10,305 nt of DNA from JBBSDV01 sp038240335 (GTDB taxonomy: Bacteria > Chloroflexota > Dehalococcoidia > DSTF01 > JACRBR01), in assembly GCA_038240335.1 (NCBI GenBank), contig JBBSDV010000119.1, positions 1 to 10,305 of the forward strand, read 5' to 3'. Made by a program: the position numbers and the translations under genes. Under the pieces are notes generated by a model, which was given only the letters and a program-made list of their open reading frames with translations, was not told the origin of the DNA and did no database searches. This document shows, piece after piece, positions 7,260-10,305 of the stretch. Within the stretch, counting starts at the first letter, position 1. The number at the start of each line of letters is the position of its first letter.

Positions 7260-7300
7260 TCCAAACGCGCGCATTGTACGCGTTCCCGCGCGCGTTTGGA
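7260..7300. promoter_or_regulatory. 13-bp palindrome enclosing a minus-strand -10 box
   Basis: Perfect inverted repeat with arms at 7260-7272 (TCCAAACGCGCGC) and 7288-7300 and a 15-nt centre. The centre contains, on the minus strand, TACAAT at 7278-7273, five of six matches to TATAAT. This would start transcription near 7266, giving a ~33-nt leader before the surface-protein gene. The upstream arm overlaps where a -35 would sit (TTCCAA, 3 of 6, at 17 nt). A palindrome across a promoter is typical of a repressor operator; the regulator is unknown. Confidence 0.5.
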
Positions 7301-7716
7301 AGTTCTGATCCTGATCGGGTGCTCCCAACAGCCGGCGCGCTCTGAAACACGTGCGACAACAAACGACGGCGATCGAGCGCACTCCCGTGCCCTCGAGCAG
7401 CAACGAGGCCTTCGGATCACCTCGCCACGGTCGATGATCTGATGGGGAGCAGCCGCCAACTATCCCCAACACCTGACGAAGGCCAGCGTCAATCCCGCCA
7501 CCAGCGTTGACGCTGGCCTTCGCGTCGCCTCAACACAAGAGCCTGCGCCATCTCGGCGTGGCTCATCGAGGCACGCCTCGCGCACAGATCGCCATCCGTC
7601 GCGCGCGGCGATCCTCGCAGCGAACATCCCCCGCTTGCTCGTGCCCCGCTTCTATTCGACACTTCTGTCGACGAGACCCTCCGCCTCTTCCGGCGAACTA
7701 CGACGAAGGAGCAACC
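7301..7716. other. Intergenic region upstream of bioB
   Basis: About 416 nt lie between the palindrome near the surface-protein promoter and the bioB start. The strongest element is the perfect inverted repeat at 7477-7522. Minor potential stems occur near 7350-7410 (for example GTGCG with CGCAC). Although the bioB frame is open back to 7507, the translation there is Arg/Pro-rich and unlike BioB N-termini, so it is read as non-coding. No convincing bioB promoter was found. The region could carry a leader RNA, but no known riboswitch is recognised. Confidence 0.4.
7477..7522. repeat. Perfect 16-bp inverted repeat upstream of bioB
   Basis: Arms CGAAGGCCAGCGTCAA (7477-7492) and its exact reverse complement (7507-7522) flank a 14-nt centre. 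As RNA it would make a strong hairpin on either strand. There is no T-run on either side, so an intrinsic terminator is not well supported. The 14-nt spacing resembles BirA operators, but the arms do not match the TTGTAAACC/GGTTTACAA consensus. It lies 194 nt before the bioB start. Confidence 0.75.
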
Positions 7717-8775
7717 GTGGACTGGATGGCTATCGCCGATCGCGCACTCGAAGGCATCGCGCCGACAACGGACGAGTCGCTGGCGATTGTCGGCGCAGCG
7801 CCGGAGGAGATGCCCGCGATTGTCGCCGCAGCCCATCGTCTGCGTCGCCGCTACTTCGGGAACACGGTAAAGATCAACTTCCTCGTCAATATCAAAAGCG
7901 GCATCTGTCCCGAGGACTGCCACTACTGCTCGCAATCGAAGCTCTCAAAGGCGCCGATTGACAAGTACAACCTCCTCGATGGTGAAGCGATCGTGACGGC
8001 CGCGCTGCGAGGGCGTCAGTTCGGCGCCCACCGCATCTGCATGGTGGCGTCCGGGCGCGGCCCGAGCGATGCCGATGTCGCGCACATCGCGACGGCGGTA
8101 CGCGACGTACGAACGGCGCTCCCCGATGCCGAGATCTGCGCCTGCCTCGGGCTGCTCGAGCCGCGGCAGGCGAATGAGTTGCGGGACGCTGGCGTCTACG
8201 CGTACAACCACAACCTCAACACGAGCGAGAACTTCTACGACGCGATCTGTGAGACGCACACGTACGCCGATCGCGTAGAGACGGTCGGCGTCGTGAAGGA
8301 GAGCGGGCTATCGCCGTGCTGCGGCGCGCTCTTCGGCATGGGCGAGACGGATGCCGACATCGTCGCCGTCGCGCAATCGCTCCGCCGCCTCGGCGTCGAC
8401 TCGATCCCGATAAACTTCCTGATCCCGATCCAGGGCACGCCGCTCGCCGGCGAGTGGTCGCTGACGCCGGCTAAGTGCCTGCACATCCTCAGCTTGATGC
8501 GGCTGACCAGCCCCGAGAGCGAGCTGCGCATCGCCGGCGGCCGCGAGCACCATCTGAAGTCGCTCCAACCGATGGGCCTGTTGGTCGCCAACTCAATCTT
8601 TATCGGCGATTACCTGACGGCGAAGGGCCAGCGCCCGGAGGACGATGTCGCGATGATCCGCGATCTCGGCTTCGAGATCGTCGGCGGCGAGCAAGCGCCG
8701 GACGCCGTGAGTGAGCGTGATGGCGGCCCCGTCGCCCTCAAGTCGCGGGACGAGCGCCTGTTTCCGGCCGTCTAG
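7717..8775 (+). CDS. bioB: Biotin synthase (BioB)
   Basis: A 352-residue radical-SAM enzyme that inserts sulfur into dethiobiotin to make biotin, the last step of biotin synthesis. The SAM-cluster motif is C64-x3-C68-x2-C71 in GICPEDCHYCSQS. Ligands of the [2Fe-2S] sulfur-donor cluster fit C108 (HRICMVASGRGP), C141 (EICACLGLLEP), C201 (PCCGALFGMGE) and R271 (LRIAGGREHH). Other family motifs are YNHNLNTS (about 163-170) and INFLIPIQGTPL. All key residues are present, and length is normal. The start GTG 7717 has GAAGGAG 5 nt upstream; ATG 7726 is a possible alternative but too far from it. No other biotin genes are in the window, so bioB stands alone here, divergent from the surface-protein gene. 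Its stop TAG overlaps the stop of the convergent small membrane-protein gene. Confidence 0.95.
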   Translation: MDWMAIADRALEGIAPTTDESLAIVGAAPEEMPAIVAAAHRLRRRYFGNTVKINFLVNIKSGICPEDCHYCSQSKLSKAPIDKYNLLDGEAIVTAALRGRQFGAHRICMVASGRGPSDADVAHIATAVRDVRTALPDAEICACLGLLEPRQANELRDAGVYAYNHNLNTSENFYDAICETHTYADRVETVGVVKESGLSPCCGALFGMGETDADIVAVAQSLRRLGVDSIPINFLIPIQGTPLAGEWSLTPAKCLHILSLMRLTSPESELRIAGGREHHLKSLQPMGLLVANSIFIGDYLTAKGQRPEDDVAMIRDLGFEIVGGEQAPDAVSERDGGPVALKSRDERLFPAV

Positions 8776-8996
8776 CGCCGCTTAGGGCACAAGACCGACC
8801 AACCGAGGAATGCGAAGAATATCGCGATGACCACGGTGGTCCCGCCGATGACGAGGTAGGTCGAGGGCGCGCTGTCGCCTTCTCCGATGAACGCGTAGCT
8901 CAGGAACACGCCGCCCCAACCGAACAGCAGCGCTGCCACACCGAACGCAATCGCGCCGAGCAGGGTCCGAGCGTAGTTCTCGATTCGCGACGGCAT
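8772..8996 (-). CDS. Small two-helix membrane protein
   Basis: A 74-residue hypothetical protein starting MPSRIENYARTLLGAIA. Two hydrophobic helices are seen at about residues 11-36 and 48-68, joined by a short acidic loop (GEGDSAPS), with a short basic C-terminus (CPKRR). No family is recognised. The start could be ATG 9008 (four residues longer) or ATG 8996. The latter is preferred because TATGAT at 9009-9004 is a good -10 box that would start transcription about one base before ATG 8996, giving a leaderless message; neither ATG has a Shine-Dalgarno sequence. The gene is convergent with bioB, sharing the bases CTAG between the two stops, and divergent from the lipoprotein gene. Confidence 0.6.
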   Translation of the reverse strand: MPSRIENYARTLLGAIAFGVAALLFGWGGVFLSYAFIGEGDSAPSTYLVIGGTTVVIAIFFAFLGWSVLCPKRR

Positions 8997-9003
8997 CTCG
9001 GCA

Positions 9004-9032
9004 ATCATACGACAACCGGCAACCGTTGTGAC
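9004..9032 (-). promoter_or_regulatory. Candidate leaderless promoter for the small membrane protein
   Basis: Minus-strand GTCACA (9032-9027, four of six to TTGACA) and TATGAT (9009-9004, five of six to TATAAT) are 17 nt apart. The predicted start is near 8997, next to ATG 8996. Its -35 falls on the same bases as the plus-strand -35 of the lipoprotein promoter. Confidence 0.4.
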
Positions 9033-9055
9033 GCCGCCGCGTCGTAGGCTACGAT
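9026..9055 (+). promoter_or_regulatory. Candidate leaderless promoter for the lipoprotein gene
   Basis: TTGTGA (9026-9031) and TACGAT (9050-9055, four of six to TATAAT) are 18 nt apart. The predicted start falls at 9062, the A of the ATG. The absence of a Shine-Dalgarno sequence before this ATG agrees with a leaderless message. Confidence 0.4.
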
Positions 9056-9061
9056 CGGCAC

Positions 9062-9589
9062 ATGCGAACACTCCTTGTCCTGCCAATACTCGCGCTCTCG
9101 CTCATCGCCGCCGCCTGTGGTGGCGGCTCATCATCGAACCCGACGGCAACGGCATCGTCCTCTGGCACCAGCACGAAGCCGGCGACAAGCGCTACCGCTG
9201 CGGCGAGCCCCAACCGTACGAGCACGGCAGCCGCAGCGCCGGCGACGCCGCCAGTGGCCGCAAGCTTGACACCGACCGGCGGCGCCACGGCTGCGCCGGG
9301 TACGACGCAGTCGGCCGGTCAGCTCGAAGTGACCGGAATCGTCGGCAGCGTCAACACCGGCACGCGCACGATCGAGATCAAGCAGCTGCGCGGCGCCAGC
9401 GTGACCAAGATTGAGGTCGGCGACAGCACGCGAATTCGCAAGGCGACGGGCGGCACCCTGCGGCTCGGCGACGTGCGCACCTCCGACCGCCTGATCGCAT
9501 CCGGCACGCTCAACGACCGCGGCGACGCTCTCGTCGCCGCCGAGATCACGGTGCAGGATGTCGTGCCCGGGGCGCAGCCGGGCGGCTAG
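9062..9589 (+). CDS. Lipoprotein with a DUF5666-like domain
   Basis: A 175-residue exported lipoprotein. The signal peptide MRTLLVLPILALSLIAAAC ends in a lipobox with C19 as the acylation site, followed by GGGSSS. Residues about 25-85 are a Ser/Thr/Ala/Pro linker, as expected for spacing a domain from the membrane. Residues about 87-168 resemble the DUF5666 small beta-barrel domain: LEVTGIVGSVNTGTRTIEI, KIEVGDSTRIR, LRLGDVRTSDRLIASGTLN, ALVAAEITVQD. Function is unknown; such domains are found in secreted bacterial proteins. The next gene starts 13 nt after the stop, with its ribosome site overlapping this stop, so the two form an operon. Confidence 0.8.
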   Translation: MRTLLVLPILALSLIAAACGGGSSSNPTATASSSGTSTKPATSATAAASPNRTSTAAAAPATPPVAASLTPTGGATAAPGTTQSAGQLEVTGIVGSVNTGTRTIEIKQLRGASVTKIEVGDSTRIRKATGGTLRLGDVRTSDRLIASGTLNDRGDALVAAEITVQDVVPGAQPGG

Positions 9590-9602
9590 GGAGGATGCCA
9601 TC

Positions 9603-9950
9603 ATGTTGGCCGTCGCGCTCCTCCCGCTGGTTTCCGTCGGAAGCATCGCGTTGGGAGCACTTCTCGTCGCCAGCGGCGTTAAGCGCGAGATCGAGAGCCA
9701 CCGGCGCGCGGCGACCGATATGCAAAAGCCAATCCTGATGGTCGCCGGCTTTCGCATTGCGATCATCGGGCTCTGCCTCATCGGCCTCGGCGCGGGCGTC
9801 TTGCTCGGGCTCACATGGGTGTGGGCGTTGGCGCTGATCATCGCCGGCGAAGAAACGCTGGAGACCTCGATCGTCGTCACAGCGCTTCGGGATGGCGAGC
9901 GGCGGAAAGCCCGCTGTGCAGCGGCAAACCGCCGCGATCCATCCGCATAA
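9603..9950 (+). CDS. Small integral membrane protein
   Basis: A 115-residue hypothetical protein beginning MLAVALLPLVSVGSIALG. Hydrophobic segments are at about residues 3-24, 44-67 and 69-82; the middle section (KREIESHRRAATDMQK) and the C-terminal tail (RDGERRKARCAAANRR) are basic. Three membrane helices with a cytoplasmic basic tail is the likely layout. No family is recognised. GGGAGG at 9589-9594 lies 8 nt before ATG 9603 and overlaps the preceding lipoprotein stop, so it is translated from the same message. A longer start in frame at 9558 is rejected because it would lie inside the lipoprotein gene and lacks this ribosome site. Confidence 0.65.
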   Translation: MLAVALLPLVSVGSIALGALLVASGVKREIESHRRAATDMQKPILMVAGFRIAIIGLCLIGLGAGVLLGLTWVWALALIIAGEETLETSIVVTALRDGERRKARCAAANRRDPSA

Positions 9951-10133
9951 CTGCGTCGGCGCGCGACAGCCTACACAATGCGTCCGCAATCGCCGGCCAA
10001 GCATGTTCGGCTGCAGATCCCGGTTGGCATTGCGAATACGGATACAACGGCGCTCACCGGTCAAGATGGTAAGATCAATGTGCAAGCACTCGAATCCCCA
10101 AACCCCCACGAGACGTATTGGAGACTGGAGCGC

Positions 10134-10305
10134 GTGGACTACACGGGCCTCCGTGACGACGAACTGATGGACCGGCTGCCGGGCCGGGATCTCGGAGCGT
10201 TTCAGGCGTTGTACGACAGGTACAGCGATCTGGTGTACTCCGTCTCCCTCCGCGTCGTCGCCGATCCCTACGTCGCGGAGGATGTGACACAGGACGTGTT
10301 TTTGC
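10134..10305 (+). CDS. ECF-type RNA polymerase sigma factor, N-terminus (runs off the right edge)
   Basis: Only the first 57 residues are visible. They begin MDYTGLRDDELMDRLPGRD and continue AFQALYDRYSDLVYSVSLR, VVADPYVAEDVTQDVFL. This is the region 2.1-2.2 pattern of extracytoplasmic-function sigma factors (FxxLYxRY...VYxxxLR...AEDVxQDVFL). The start GTG 10134 has two GGAG motifs upstream (10 and 3 nt); an in-frame GTG at 10080 would add 18 residues. The regulated genes and any anti-sigma partner are outside the window. Its position after envelope-protein genes fits a surface-stress role but does not prove it. Confidence 0.85.
   Translation, partial: MDYTGLRDDELMDRLPGRDLGAFQALYDRYSDLVYSVSLRVVADPYVAEDVTQDVFL

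Noticed and set aside
7635..7663. Possible bioB promoter (TTGCTC, 17 nt, GACACT)
   Set aside because: The -10 hexamer is too poor to call.
7507..7716. N-terminal extension of bioB from a TTG at 7507
   Set aside because: The added residues are Arg/Pro/Ser-rich and unlike BioB, and the first codons lie in the inverted repeat. GTG 7717 has GAAGGAG at 5 nt.
9131..9880. Minus-strand ORF of 249 codons opposite the lipoprotein and membrane-protein genes
   Set aside because: The plus strand has a lipobox, a DUF5666-like domain and a well-placed ribosome site; the minus frame has no such features.
1..10305. Mobile element, CRISPR, tRNA, toxin-antitoxin or phage-defence system
   Set aside because: No transposase, integrase, spaced direct repeats, cloverleaf or defence-gene motif was seen on either strand. 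The genes are chromosomal housekeeping or envelope genes.

Overview
This is a GC-rich bacterial window with tightly packed housekeeping genes. GTG and TTG starts are used alongside ATG. The gene content is chromosomal: there is no transposase, integrase, CRISPR array, tRNA or rRNA. The DnaG zinc-finger spacing, the FmdB protein with a Gly/Cys tail, the CARDB/SH3 surface protein and the DUF5666-type lipoprotein together suggest Chloroflexota (perhaps a Dehalococcoidia-like or Thermomicrobia-like lineage). That placement rests on general resemblance, not on a search.

Left block, all on the minus strand, read from 7232 down to 1. It starts with a membrane-anchored SH3/CARDB surface protein. A compact information-processing operon follows: a DinB-fold protein, DNA primase (dnaG) and the principal sigma factor (rpoD). 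dnaG and rpoD overlap by ATGA, and dinB ends 14 nt before dnaG. Next come an FmdB-type zinc-ribbon protein, the tRNA methylthiotransferase MiaB, a 42-residue membrane peptide starting one base after the miaB stop, and the first residues of a Nudix-like hydrolase running off the left edge.

Right block, mostly on the plus strand. Biotin synthase (bioB) diverges from the SH3/CARDB gene across a 484-bp intergenic region containing two strong palindromes. The bioB stop overlaps the stop of a convergent small membrane-protein gene by four bases (CTAG). That gene is divergent from a lipoprotein gene, and both look leaderless, with -35 hexamers on the same bases. A small membrane protein follows the lipoprotein in an operon. 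The window ends inside the N-terminus of an ECF-type sigma factor.

No clear new multi-gene system is visible. The parts most worth a second look are regulatory or architectural: the palindrome around a -10 box with a mini-ORF ending on the surface-protein start codon, the 16-bp perfect inverted repeat upstream of bioB, the back-to-back leaderless promoters, the three exact 48-bp-period repeats in the surface protein, and the in-frame TAG separating the miaB-linked membrane peptide from the Nudix gene.
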